Shown piece after piece: positions 7,698 to 16,588 of a stretch of DNA of 64,000 bases; within the stretch, counting starts at the first letter, position 1; every line of letters starts with the position of its first letter. Both the position numbers and the translations under genes were made by a program. This DNA comes from Chitinophagaceae bacterium LGM1 (GTDB lineage Bacteria; Bacteroidota; Bacteroidia; Chitinophagales; Chitinophagaceae): positions 2,723,001 to 2,787,000 of the forward strand of contig CP075895.1 in NCBI GenBank assembly GCA_018604165.1, in the 5' to 3' direction. The notes below the pieces were generated by a model, which did not search any database, had not been told where the DNA came from, and saw only the letters and a program-made list of their open reading frames with translations.

Positions 7698-9062
7698 ATG
7701 AAACTATTTACACAAACACTGCTGCTTGCAATAGCTTTTCAATCCGCTACTGCGGCTCCGTTAGTTCGCAAAAACAAAAAAAATGAAAATGCCACACACA
7801 AAGAAATACTACAAGGTATTTTTCAACAACAATCAAGGGCAGCTTCTAAAACTACCGCACAGCAAAAAAGATTGATTGGAAGCTCATATACCGCCAACAG
7901 TCAGATACAGGACAGTAATTATTATCATTATTCAAACGGGCGTGGCTCCTCGCATACCGACCTTTCAAGCTATTTCGATAATTTTTACGCGACAAGTATT
8001 AATAATACTACCAAAAACATTCTTAGCGACACCAATACTAACTGGCAGTACTATAACGGTGGGCTAAACAAAACACACGACGATTTCTTTGTTTATGATG
8101 CCAGCAACAGGGTTATCAATCATATTTACAGCGCTACCTCTTACAACCTGCAACACAGTATTGTTTATAATAGCGCAGGCACCATCGCACAGATTACTAC
8201 TTCCGACTCATTTGTCAACAATATTTTTATTCCTCAGCAGATTATTTACATGACATACAACGCACAAAATAAACGTACTGCTGACAGCACTTTCGACCTG
8301 ATAAAAAACAAATCTGAATACAAAAGAAAATACACCTATAATGCGGCAGGAAATATTACTTCATTTAAAGCATACCAGTTTCAAAACAACAACTGGGTAC
8401 AAACCTACGAAGCCATATATAGCTTCGATGGTAGCGACAGGCTCATACTCAACAATACATCATATACATTAGGCACTACACTCTATCAAAACAAAGACAG
8501 CTTTGCATATATAGGCACAAATACAAAACCGTATTACGAAGCATCTTTCTCTTGGGATGCAGGACTCTCGTTATGGCAAGCAGAAGATGCCTATACACAC
8601 TACTACAATACTGCTGGGCTTATTGATACAACTTATATATACAGGTACACAACACAATGGGATACAATAGAACGTAACGTACATACTTATGATGCGAACG
8701 GACTCCTGCAACGTGTTAACGGTTATCTCTACAATGGCAATGGCAATTTTGCTACTACGCCCTACGACCAAACAACGATGTATTACCAGGATTACGACCC
8801 GTTGACAATCCAACAACAAAGCAACAAAGCATTGCTGTCATTATATCCCAATCCTGCAAAAAATACACTATCAATACAAACTACTTTACAAAGTGGAAAC
8901 ATCACCATAACAAACATGAACGGACAAACTGTACATAGTGAACCATTGAGCAGACAACATCAAACCATCAACACACAATACCTGCCAGCAGGTAATTATA
9001 TACTCACCATCTTTAATCAAGACAAAACACAAACAACCCATCAGCAATTTGTAAAGCAGTAA
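7698..9062 (+). CDS. Secreted RHS/YD-like repeat protein with T9SS sorting domain
   Basis: 454 residues. A signal peptide (about residues 1-19, ending SATAA) leads into a repetitive region with degenerate YD-type strands such as FVYDASNRVINHIY, YTYNAAGNITSF and HTYDANGLLQRVNGYLYN, like short RHS-type filaments. The last 75 residues are a T9SS type A sorting domain: LSLYPNPAKNTLSIQT, then ITNMNGQTV and LPAGNYILTIF. The protein is thus expected to cross the outer membrane by type IX secretion and be released or anchored to the surface. No enzymatic motif is seen. It is flanked by terminators on both sides and is likely monocistronic. Confidence 0.82.
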   Translation: MKLFTQTLLLAIAFQSATAAPLVRKNKKNENATHKEILQGIFQQQSRAASKTTAQQKRLIGSSYTANSQIQDSNYYHYSNGRGSSHTDLSSYFDNFYATSINNTTKNILSDTNTNWQYYNGGLNKTHDDFFVYDASNRVINHIYSATSYNLQHSIVYNSAGTIAQITTSDSFVNNIFIPQQIIYMTYNAQNKRTADSTFDLIKNKSEYKRKYTYNAAGNITSFKAYQFQNNNWVQTYEAIYSFDGSDRLILNNTSYTLGTTLYQNKDSFAYIGTNTKPYYEASFSWDAGLSLWQAEDAYTHYYNTAGLIDTTYIYRYTTQWDTIERNVHTYDANGLLQRVNGYLYNGNGNFATTPYDQTTMYYQDYDPLTIQQQSNKALLSLYPNPAKNTLSIQTTLQSGNITITNMNGQTVHSEPLSRQHQTINTQYLPAGNYILTIFNQDKTQTTHQQFVKQ

Positions 9063-9082
9063 CATAGTAATACACAGGGTAC

Positions 9083-9107
9083 AAAAGCCGCTCGTTGAGC
9101 GGCTTTT
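9083..9107 (+). terminator. Intrinsic terminator after RHS-like gene
   Basis: Eleven-base stem AAAAGCCGCTC/GAGCGGCTTTT with a three-base loop, 20 bases after the stop. It overlaps a TTG (9095) that could be read as the start of the next gene. Confidence 0.85.
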
Positions 9108-9160
9108 ATGTTTACATCCACTTTTTAATTATCATTGCAATCGGTTTTAATCGATACAAT

Positions 9161-10273
9161 CTGCGGTACATTTATCAACATATCACTACTATACTCGGCA
9201 GCTACGATGGCAGCCTGCCATTGGCTCACTACCTAAAGCAGTATTACAAACAACACCCCAAACTGGGCAGCAGAGATAGAAAAGTACTGAGCGAAATGGC
9301 TTATTGCTGGTACCGTAGCGAGCGTGGCTTACCAAACAACTTGTCGGTTGAGGAACGTGTACAGGCTTGCCTTGCAATATGCAAACGTAGCGGCAAACAC
9401 CTTGCATCTTTTTTACCAACTAATGAGCAACAAATTGACTTTCAATTATCAAACATCTTCTCGTACGATGTGCAATTATCAGCAGGTATAGAAAAAGAGG
9501 AATGGCTACACTCCATGCTCTCACAGCCCGATATGTTTATACGCATACGAAAGCACAAAGAGGGTATTATCAGAACACTATCGCAAAACAATATTCCTTA
9601 CAAAGAAATATCACCAACCTGCCTTGCATTACCCAACAGTAGTAATATAGATGCGCTGCTACCCGAAGAAGATTATGTAGTGCAAGATGCCTCATCGCAA
9701 CAAACGGGCAATTACTTCCAACCTCAAAACGGAGAAGCATGGTGGGATTGTTGCAGTGGCGCAGGCGGTAAATCTTTATTACTGGTAGATAAGGAATCCA
9801 CTATCCGCTTAACAGCATCAGACACACGCCAAAGCATATTGCACAATCTTTTGCAACGCTTTAAAAAATACAAACTACCCGCACCAACTACCATACAGCT
9901 AAATATGGCTGATGATAAAGATGTAGCACAAAAACTGAAAGGACGTTTATTTGACGGCATTATATGCGATGTACCCTGCACAGGCTCAGGTACATGGGCA
10001 CGCACACCCGAAGAGTGTTACTTCTTTAATACCGACAAATTAGCAAGCATCAACACATTGCAAAAAAGCATTGCCAACAATGCTATAAAATACCTTTCGC
10101 AAAACGGAACGTTCTGTTACATCACTTGCTCAATATTCAGGCAAGAAAATGAAGAGGTTGTAAATCACATACTGGATAGTAACCCAAACATTACACTACA
10201 GGAAATGCATACAATAAACGGGATTAAAAACCATGCCGATAGTATGTTTATGGCTGTACTAAAGAAGCAGTAG
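9161..10273 (+). CDS. RsmB/NOP-family RNA cytosine-C5 methyltransferase
   Basis: SAM-dependent methyltransferase that makes 5-methylcytosine in rRNA or tRNA. Motifs: VQDASSQQTGNYF and WWDCCSGAGGKSLLL (SAM site), CDVPCTGSGTW (motif IV cysteine) and YITCSIFRQENEEV (catalytic cysteine). No NusB domain is present. The start is uncertain: the frame is open from a TTG at 9095, but that TTG lies inside a terminator hairpin and the first 22 residues from it look unlike the family. Similarity appears to begin at LRYIYQHI, whose CTG is at 9161; no in-frame ATG occurs before the conserved SEMAYCWYR region. The gene converges on the S8 peptidase gene. Confidence 0.85.
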   Translation: MRYIYQHITTILGSYDGSLPLAHYLKQYYKQHPKLGSRDRKVLSEMAYCWYRSERGLPNNLSVEERVQACLAICKRSGKHLASFLPTNEQQIDFQLSNIFSYDVQLSAGIEKEEWLHSMLSQPDMFIRIRKHKEGIIRTLSQNNIPYKEISPTCLALPNSSNIDALLPEEDYVVQDASSQQTGNYFQPQNGEAWWDCCSGAGGKSLLLVDKESTIRLTASDTRQSILHNLLQRFKKYKLPAPTTIQLNMADDKDVAQKLKGRLFDGIICDVPCTGSGTWARTPEECYFFNTDKLASINTLQKSIANNAIKYLSQNGTFCYITCSIFRQENEEVVNHILDSNPNITLQEMHTINGIKNHADSMFMAVLKKQ

Positions 10274-10274
10274 A

Positions 10275-11924
10275 TTATTGCACTACAACACGGCGTGTCG
10301 TTTTATTATCGCCAGTTGTTACCGTTAGGTTGTAAATGCCGTTTGCTAATTGCGGTATTTGCAGGCTGATATTTTGCTTGCCAATTGACAGTTTCTTTTC
10401 ACTAACAAATACCTGCTTGCCTGTTACATCTGTCAATACAAACTGTACAGTGGTATTTTGTGGTAATGTGATAGTTACCTGTAGTTGCTTATCTATAGGA
10501 TTGGGATATACCTGCACCCAGTTTTTATCGGTAGTTATCGGGGTGTCCTTTATATTCAGTAATGCACTGGCAGTGGCAAAATCGGGTACTCCATAGCCTA
10601 CTTGCGTACCGGGGTTGCTGTATGCGTGTGCACTTTGTACTATGGCATTGCGTATGCGGTAGGGCGATGGATTAGCGTTCGTTGCCTGCAACAGGCATGC
10701 TGCCCAGCCTGCTATTTGTGGTGTAGAATAAGATGTTCCTGTACCCAACGTTGGCGTTGCAGAACTGAACATGATGGCAGAAGGGCTGCCCTGTGCGCAT
10801 ACATCAGGCTTTACCCTACCCGATGCATTAGGCCCATACCCACTCTGGCTCCATGGCACTTTGCCATTATTTACACAGCCAACCGTCAATGCGCTATCGG
10901 CATCACCCGGTGCTAATATATACTTCCACGAGCTGGCACCGTCATTACCGGCGGTAACAACAAACAATATTCCTTTTGCTGTAGCCATATTTGCACCAAT
11001 GCTAGCTACGGTAGTTTTACCATTAATATCGGCATATACCAACGATGTAAACGGCGATGAAAAACTATTATATCCTACAGATGCTGATATAACGTCCACC
11101 CCTACACTATCTGCCCTTTCCGTAGCAGCAACTATCTGGTCTAATTCTATTGGCAGTTCAGCAAAGCGGTATTCTGTAACATACAGAGCGTACGATGCCT
11201 CTGGCGCACTACCAACATACGTGCCCGGCAAATTACCTGCCATAGTAGAAAGGCAACCCGTACCATGATTGAAGTTGCTGTACACATCTGTATTAGCATA
11301 TACAAAATTGTACTTATCAACCATTCTGCCACTCTGCATCATGCTATCAAATGCCGGACCTGTATCCACGCCCACAAAGCCTTCATCAAAAACAGCTATC
11401 AGCTTGCCTTTACCTTTATAACCCCTATCGTGCAGGTGGTCGCCATTTACCAATCTCGTTTGTTCGTACGCTGCTCCGTAATAGCTTTCACTACCTGTGG
11501 TTTTTTCTGCTGCTAAGCCCTCATTGCCTGTAGTTTTGTGCAAGCCTGTGGGGAAGTAACCTACATAATCTACCCCCGTTACATAAGGCTTGGTGCGCAC
11601 CGTAGGCATATTGGTGCTGTCCGTTACCAGTATTACGGCATAGTTCTGCCATTTAGATGTAAGGTGAAGTTTGTACGTAATGGTTGCAGCAATATCATTC
11701 AGGTATGTGGGCGATACGGGCTGGTCTGTACTATCAATAACAATACCCAGTTTAGTACGCCTGTCTTGCGCGCGTTGCGATAAAAATGCCGATGGATTGC
11801 TCAGTGGTAGCGAGCCTTGTTTATCTTTCAGCCGTATGCGAAAAGCAAATTGAGGTGTTTGTGCATCTGCAAGATAGCAGCACAAAACAAAGAGGGCACA
11901 CCATACACTTTTCAATCCGCACAT
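10275..11924 (-). CDS. S8 family serine peptidase (subtilase) with T9SS sorting domain
   Basis: Secreted subtilisin-like protease, 549 residues from the chosen start. Signal peptide of about 22 residues ending LADAQ. The catalytic triad is visible: Asp in LIAVFDEGFVGVD, His in NHGTGCLSTMAG, Ser in GTGTSYSTPQIAG; the oxyanion region is VVTAGNDG. The C-terminus is a T9SS type A domain (VYPNPIDKQLQVTITL, VLTDVTGKQVF, LANGIYNLTV), so the enzyme should be exported to the cell surface. A longer start at 11978 would overlap the upstream lipoprotein gene by 38 bases; the ATG at 11924 has an AAGGAA-type ribosome site and a proper signal peptide. Likely co-transcribed with the lipoprotein gene. Confidence 0.9.
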   Translation of the reverse strand: MCGLKSVWCALFVLCCYLADAQTPQFAFRIRLKDKQGSLPLSNPSAFLSQRAQDRRTKLGIVIDSTDQPVSPTYLNDIAATITYKLHLTSKWQNYAVILVTDSTNMPTVRTKPYVTGVDYVGYFPTGLHKTTGNEGLAAEKTTGSESYYGAAYEQTRLVNGDHLHDRGYKGKGKLIAVFDEGFVGVDTGPAFDSMMQSGRMVDKYNFVYANTDVYSNFNHGTGCLSTMAGNLPGTYVGSAPEASYALYVTEYRFAELPIELDQIVAATERADSVGVDVISASVGYNSFSSPFTSLVYADINGKTTVASIGANMATAKGILFVVTAGNDGASSWKYILAPGDADSALTVGCVNNGKVPWSQSGYGPNASGRVKPDVCAQGSPSAIMFSSATPTLGTGTSYSTPQIAGWAACLLQATNANPSPYRIRNAIVQSAHAYSNPGTQVGYGVPDFATASALLNIKDTPITTDKNWVQVYPNPIDKQLQVTITLPQNTTVQFVLTDVTGKQVFVSEKKLSIGKQNISLQIPQLANGIYNLTVTTGDNKTTRRVVVQ

Positions 11925-11940
11925 AATATGTTTCCTTAGC

Positions 11941-12705
11941 TTAGTTGTGGTCAACAGCGCGTAGCACAACACCATCACCCTTCAGGCAACGTGCATCCAG
12001 ATTGTTAATGTCGTTGTTGTTCAATGCTGCTGCATCATACGTCCACCTGTAGTACTCACGGTATACCATACCAACACCTTTAGCAAACACTTCTTTGCTG
12101 AAAGTTCTGGTTGCATTCTCACGAGGTTGTGTTTCAGGGTCGTTTACTTTTTCATCTATCTGCATTACTGTTACAGTGCTGTCGTAATTAACATGCCCGT
12201 TACTAAAAGGCATATTCACATTTACATAACGGTAATTCCAATCATTAAAGTATGATATAGCAGTATCTTTCGTATCAATGTATGCATTACCCAACCATGT
12301 ACGGCCTTCAGCTATCGGGTAAATCATTTTGATAAATCTGAGTTGCGAATAAGCAATTTCAAGCTCTTGCCCCGTATTGGTAACATAGCTTACATTTTGT
12401 AGCTGCCAGGGGTCTTCCGCTTTTTTGCGCATGCGCATGTCCAAACGATATGATGCCCTTCCCCTTGCATCGGTAAACGTATCAGATACTGTGTACATCA
12501 TCTGGTAGCGGCGTGTTATTTTCACACAGTTTACATGATCCCAAATTGTGCTATCCACATTATATATTACATATTTGCCAATTTCCAGCGGGAAATAGTT
12601 ATCACTTTCCTTCACAACGGGTATATCATCTGCTTTTTTGCAGGAAGTATATGCGATGGTAAACAAAACTGCCAGCAGTAATATTGGTAATGTCTTTTTA
12701 TTCAT
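11941..12705 (-). CDS. Predicted lipoprotein upstream of the subtilase
   Basis: 254-residue secreted protein with a lipoprotein signal peptide: hydrophobic stretch to about residue 20 followed by AYTSCKK, the cysteine being the lipidation site. The mature part begins near YFPLEIGKYVIYNVDST, a pattern seen in several Bacteroidota lipoproteins of unknown function. No enzymatic motif. It lies 16 bases upstream of the S8 peptidase on the same strand, so the pair probably forms an operon; a role as a surface partner or inhibitor-like protein is speculation. Confidence 0.75.
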   Translation of the reverse strand: MNKKTLPILLLAVLFTIAYTSCKKADDIPVVKESDNYFPLEIGKYVIYNVDSTIWDHVNCVKITRRYQMMYTVSDTFTDARGRASYRLDMRMRKKAEDPWQLQNVSYVTNTGQELEIAYSQLRFIKMIYPIAEGRTWLGNAYIDTKDTAISYFNDWNYRYVNVNMPFSNGHVNYDSTVTVMQIDEKVNDPETQPRENATRTFSKEVFAKGVGMVYREYYRWTYDAAALNNNDINNLDARCLKGDGVVLRAVDHN

Positions 12706-12866
12706 ATCAGTTTTCGGCTGCTTATTAGCGTAAATATAACTAAAGAAATGAAAAATTAATATTTTCCACCGGGCTTTGCAAACATTTCTATTGCTAATAA
12801 TTAATAATTTTCTTTATATCGGATTAAAATCCTATTAACTTGTTTTTTGAGGCAACGAGCTACTAC

Positions 12867-12879
12867 CATATATAGTTAA
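12867..12879 (+). promoter_or_regulatory. Shared promoter-like element CATATATAGTTAA (copy 1)
   Basis: The 13-base string ends 24 bases before the ATG of the first Ig-repeat gene. The identical 13 bases occur at 16558-16570, 18 bases before the second paralogue, and ten of them (ATATAGTTAA) at 30159-30168 before a third T9SS cargo gene. It may be a -7 region or regulator site. Confidence 0.45.
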
Positions 12880-12903
12880 ATTACAGGTCTTTTACTATTC
12901 TAT

Positions 12904-15900
12904 ATGAAGAAGTTTCTACTCTCATTAACCTTGCTGGCAGGTATATATTCAGCAACTGCCCAGAACTTAGTACCTAACGGCAATTTCGAAACGATTACTT
13001 CCTGCCCTAGCAGTTTTAGCCAAACAACTAATGCACCACCGTGGCGGGCATATCATGGCGGTACGTCCGATTTGCTTAATGTTTGTGGCTCTCCCAGTGT
13101 TGGAGTACCCTCTAATACATTCGGCTATCAATTTCCTGCAAGTGGCAATGGTTATGCCGGTGGATATGCTTTTTCTTCTGTATCCAGCACATCCGGGTAT
13201 ACAGAATATCTTGCCACAACCATGTCCCCTATGGTTATCGGTGCTACCTATGAGGTTTCTATGTCAGTATCATTATCAAATCTTTCAGGATATGGAACAA
13301 ACGGTATGGCCATGTGGTTCTACGACAATGGACCCACGACCAGTATTACAGGTTCTGCATCTTTAACTAATACACCGCAGGTTTTCTTTTTATCGTATGG
13401 CAATCTGACAGACACCCAAAACTGGGTAAGATTGGTAGCAACATTTACTGCAGATTCTGCTTATGACAACCTCGTTATAGGAAAATTTACACCACCATCA
13501 GGTTTAACAACTGCTGTAGCAGGTGGCCCTCAATCCTGGGCTTATTATTATGTAGATTCTGTAGTCGTACGCCTTGCTTCCGGCATAAATAACTTGTACG
13601 CGGATAGCCTTATATGCGCAGGAGATACTTTTCAGGTACCTTATACGCTCAATAGCGCTACACTATTTACAGGTACTAACGTATTTAGCGCGCAGCTTAG
13701 CAATAGTTCGGGCTTATTCACATCGGGCACTACCATCATTGGTACACGTACGGCTACTACAGCAGGCAGCATCACTTGCGTAGTACCTACCACCATAACA
13801 CCAGGTGGCAATTATCGCATACGTATTATATCTACCAGTGCAGTAGATAGCTCAGCACCCAACCAGCGCAACATTAGTATTGGCGTTACACGCCCCAATG
13901 TTTCTAACAGCAGCAATGCACCCGTATGTACCGGGCAACAACTCAACCTGTTTGCCACCAGCACCACTACAGGTGTATCCTACAGGTGGACAGGCCCTGC
14001 TGGTTTTGTATCTACCATCCAAAACCCAACTATAGCATCACCAACAACTGCGAACAGTGGCGACTATATTACCACAGCACGTTTATTTGGTTGCCTTAGC
14101 AGAGATACCACAACTGTATCTGTTTCTTCAGCATCTGCATCAACAGTGTCAGCAACCGCACCTACACCTATATGCGAACGCGATACACTCAAACTCAATG
14201 CCACTGTAGGCACTATTGCTAATAGTTATAGCTGGAGTGGTCCCGGTGGCTTTGTATCTGCAGCAAAAGACACCATTCGCGCAAACGCAATGCCTGCCAT
14301 GAGTGGCGACTATATATTCACCGCATTCTATACAGGCTGTAGCATCCGCGATACGGTAACTGTACTCGTTAAGCCATTAGCTGCTAATCGTACCATTGGT
14401 AGCAACACCCCTGTATGCAACGGCAGTAGTCTAATACTGAATGGTGGCAGCACTTCGTCTGGTGTCAACTATACATGGAACGGACCGAATAGTTTTGTTT
14501 CTACTTTCACCCCTGCTTTTGTTAATAATATTTCAGCAGCAGGTGCAGGCACATACGTACTGACATACGAACTCAATGGATGCCTTACCAAAGACAGCCT
14601 TACAGTGGTTGTAAACCCATCACCCATTGCCATTACAGCCTCTGCCAATACATCAGTCTGCGAGCGCGATACACTGTTTCTCTCTAGTACAAATAGTAGT
14701 ACTGGTGTAACATGGGGATGGACAGGCCCCGGCAGCTTTACGGCTTCTACGCAAAATACTTTCAGGGCAAATGCTAGCAGTACTATCAATGGCGATTATA
14801 TCGTAACCGCCACCAATAGCTTCAACTGTACAGCTAAAGATACAGTAACAGTATCTGTGCGCCCGTTGCCAGCCAATTTCAGCGCGGGTGCTAATGGGCC
14901 GCTATGTCAGGGTGCTACTTTATTCTTAACTGGCAATACTACTACAAGTACGGGTGTATCATTCAACTGGGCAGGCCCGGGCAGCTACAACAGTACTTTA
15001 CAAAACCCTTCTATCAGCAGTGTACAGCCAGCACAGGCAGGCAATTACATACTCACTGCCGCACTCAATGGTTGCAGTATTAAAGACACCATTTTTGTAC
15101 AGGTAACGGCTACACCTGCTACACCTGTTGCAAGTTCTAACAGCCCTGTTTGTGCTACTAAAAACATTAACCTCTCCGCGTCTACCGTTGCAGGTGCTGT
15201 ATACTCTTGGACAGGACCCGGCAGTTTTGGTGCATCTACACAAAATACTACAAGGCCCGCTGCTACTACCGGTATGTCTGGTACATACAGTGTTACGGCC
15301 AGTATCAATAACTGCCCCTCATTGCCCGGTACAGTATCTGTAAATGTAGTGCCTGCACCTGCTGTAAATATTTATCCAAGCCCTAATGACAGTATTTGCC
15401 TGGGTGCCAATGTATTATTTGTAGCAACACCAAGTGGCGCAGGCAGTGGACTCAGCTATCAGTGGTACAAAAACAATAACCCAATAACGGGTGCTACAGG
15501 TGTAAATTACAATACCACTACTGCTGTAGACCTCGATGAGTTTTTCTGTGTAATGACAGCACCCAACGCCTGCAGCGATCCGTTTGTAGATAGCAGCATT
15601 GCCATCAAAATGCGCGTACTGCCCTGGCTGGCACCTTCCGTTAGCATTGTGGCAAGCCCTACTGGCACCGTACCAAGCGGCACTACCATCAACTTTACTG
15701 CTACACCAACCAATGGCGGACTGACGCCTACTTACCAATGGAAGCGCAATAGCGCAAATGTCATCGGTGCATTAAGCAGCGTATGGGGTGCGCCCACCCT
15801 CAGCAATGGTGATGAAATATGTGTAGAAATGACCAGCAGCTACCTGTGTCCCAATCCTAAAACAGCCAAGAGCAACTGCATCAAAGTAAGCATCGAAACA

Positions 15901-16158
15901 ACAGGCATCAAAGGCACATGGATGGGTAAGCAACCCGCCATCTACCCCAACCCTGTAAAAGACTTGCTGATGATTGAAGGCATTGCAACAGGCACAACAA
16001 TACAACTAACCGATGTAGCAGGCAGAACGCTCATCCGCAAAACATCTATCAGTAACAACGAAACGCTGAATATGCAAAACATCATCCCCGGCAATTATAT
16101 CTTGTTGATCGATGATAATAAAGGAAATAACATCAGGGTGAAGATTACAAAAGAGTAA
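12904..16158 (+). CDS. Giant T9SS-secreted Ig-repeat surface protein (adhesin-like)
   Basis: 1084 residues. Signal peptide ending ATAQ (1-19); an N-terminal domain starting NLVPNGNFE (about 20-220), typical of carbohydrate-binding-like modules; a linker domain (about 225-325); six tandem Ig-like units of about 82 residues starting near 329, 412, 495, 575, 657 and 740, each with a paired-cysteine pattern, a central W-x-G-P core (for example YRWTGPAGF, YSWSGPGGF) and a closing GDYI/GTY strand; two more Ig-like domains (about 818 and 911); and a T9SS type A domain (from about 1013, IYPNPVKDLLMIEG). Predicted surface adhesin or filament. Its C-terminal coding region is almost identical to that of the next gene. 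Confidence 0.85.
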   Translation: MKKFLLSLTLLAGIYSATAQNLVPNGNFETITSCPSSFSQTTNAPPWRAYHGGTSDLLNVCGSPSVGVPSNTFGYQFPASGNGYAGGYAFSSVSSTSGYTEYLATTMSPMVIGATYEVSMSVSLSNLSGYGTNGMAMWFYDNGPTTSITGSASLTNTPQVFFLSYGNLTDTQNWVRLVATFTADSAYDNLVIGKFTPPSGLTTAVAGGPQSWAYYYVDSVVVRLASGINNLYADSLICAGDTFQVPYTLNSATLFTGTNVFSAQLSNSSGLFTSGTTIIGTRTATTAGSITCVVPTTITPGGNYRIRIISTSAVDSSAPNQRNISIGVTRPNVSNSSNAPVCTGQQLNLFATSTTTGVSYRWTGPAGFVSTIQNPTIASPTTANSGDYITTARLFGCLSRDTTTVSVSSASASTVSATAPTPICERDTLKLNATVGTIANSYSWSGPGGFVSAAKDTIRANAMPAMSGDYIFTAFYTGCSIRDTVTVLVKPLAANRTIGSNTPVCNGSSLILNGGSTSSGVNYTWNGPNSFVSTFTPAFVNNISAAGAGTYVLTYELNGCLTKDSLTVVVNPSPIAITASANTSVCERDTLFLSSTNSSTGVTWGWTGPGSFTASTQNTFRANASSTINGDYIVTATNSFNCTAKDTVTVSVRPLPANFSAGANGPLCQGATLFLTGNTTTSTGVSFNWAGPGSYNSTLQNPSISSVQPAQAGNYILTAALNGCSIKDTIFVQVTATPATPVASSNSPVCATKNINLSASTVAGAVYSWTGPGSFGASTQNTTRPAATTGMSGTYSVTASINNCPSLPGTVSVNVVPAPAVNIYPSPNDSICLGANVLFVATPSGAGSGLSYQWYKNNNPITGATGVNYNTTTAVDLDEFFCVMTAPNACSDPFVDSSIAIKMRVLPWLAPSVSIVASPTGTVPSGTTINFTATPTNGGLTPTYQWKRNSANVIGALSSVWGAPTLSNGDEICVEMTSSYLCPNPKTAKSNCIKVSIETTGIKGTWMGKQPAIYPNPVKDLLMIEGIATGTTIQLTDVAGRTLIRKTSISNNETLNMQNIIPGNYILLIDDNKGNNIRVKITKE

Positions 16159-16174
16159 TTACTATCATAATAGT

Positions 16175-16219
16175 CAATTACAACAAAAGCAACGCATAGC
16201 GTTGCTTTTGTTGTAATTG
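16175..16219 (+). terminator. Perfect 21-bp-stem terminator after Ig-repeat gene
   Basis: Positions 16175-16195 pair perfectly with 16199-16219 around the loop ATA. The long stem contains the A-rich/T-rich arms expected of a bidirectional intrinsic terminator; it begins 16 bases after the stop codon. Confidence 0.85.
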
Positions 16220-16242
16220 ATGAAAGTGCTTAAAGGAAAAAA

Positions 16243-16513
16243 GCTGTTCAAGATGTTCCGAAGGGCATCTTGAACTGAGAATAAGTAGCCGTTTTGTAAA
16301 CGGTATTTGGAATACTGCAGTTGAGTAGTTGTGTAGTAAAGCCCTTTTAGAAATCACCGCATTTATGTAGCTTTAGTACGATGAACGCTGTTCAATGCAC
16401 TATCGATGAAACATAAACTGTTACTAAATTGTCAAAGTCCGTATTTCAAATACCGTTCAGAGAACGGCCTTCTATCTGTAGTTCAAGATGCCTTGCAGAA
16501 CATCTTGAACAGC
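16243..16513. mobile_element. 271-bp MITE-like element with ~80-bp terminal inverted repeats
   Basis: The ends GCTGTTCAAGATGTTC and its complement face each other, and similarity of the two arms (16243-16322 and 16434-16513) runs for about 80 bases at roughly 80%. Each arm folds into its own hairpins: TTCAAGATG/CATCTTGAA at 16247-16274 and 16482-16509, and CCGTTT/AAACGG (16289-16303) or CCGTTC/GAACGG (16453-16467). The last pair shows a compensatory T-A to C-G change, arguing for conserved structure. No open frame or clear target duplication. This fills the gap between the two Ig-repeat genes. Confidence 0.65.
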
Positions 16514-16557
16514 GGGAATTGATAGTATTGCTTTTGCATGCGGAAAATATTAGATTG

Positions 16558-16570
16558 CATATATAGTTAA
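16558..16570 (+). promoter_or_regulatory. Shared promoter-like element CATATATAGTTAA (copy 2)
   Basis: Identical to the 13 bases at 12867-12879 and placed 18 bases before the ATG of the second Ig-repeat gene, just right of the inverted-repeat element. Confidence 0.45.
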
Positions 16571-16588
16571 CTGTATAAAATACTTTCC

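Noticed and set aside
16243-16513. CRISPR array
   Set aside because: The repeats are two inverted arms, not regularly spaced direct repeats with unique spacers.
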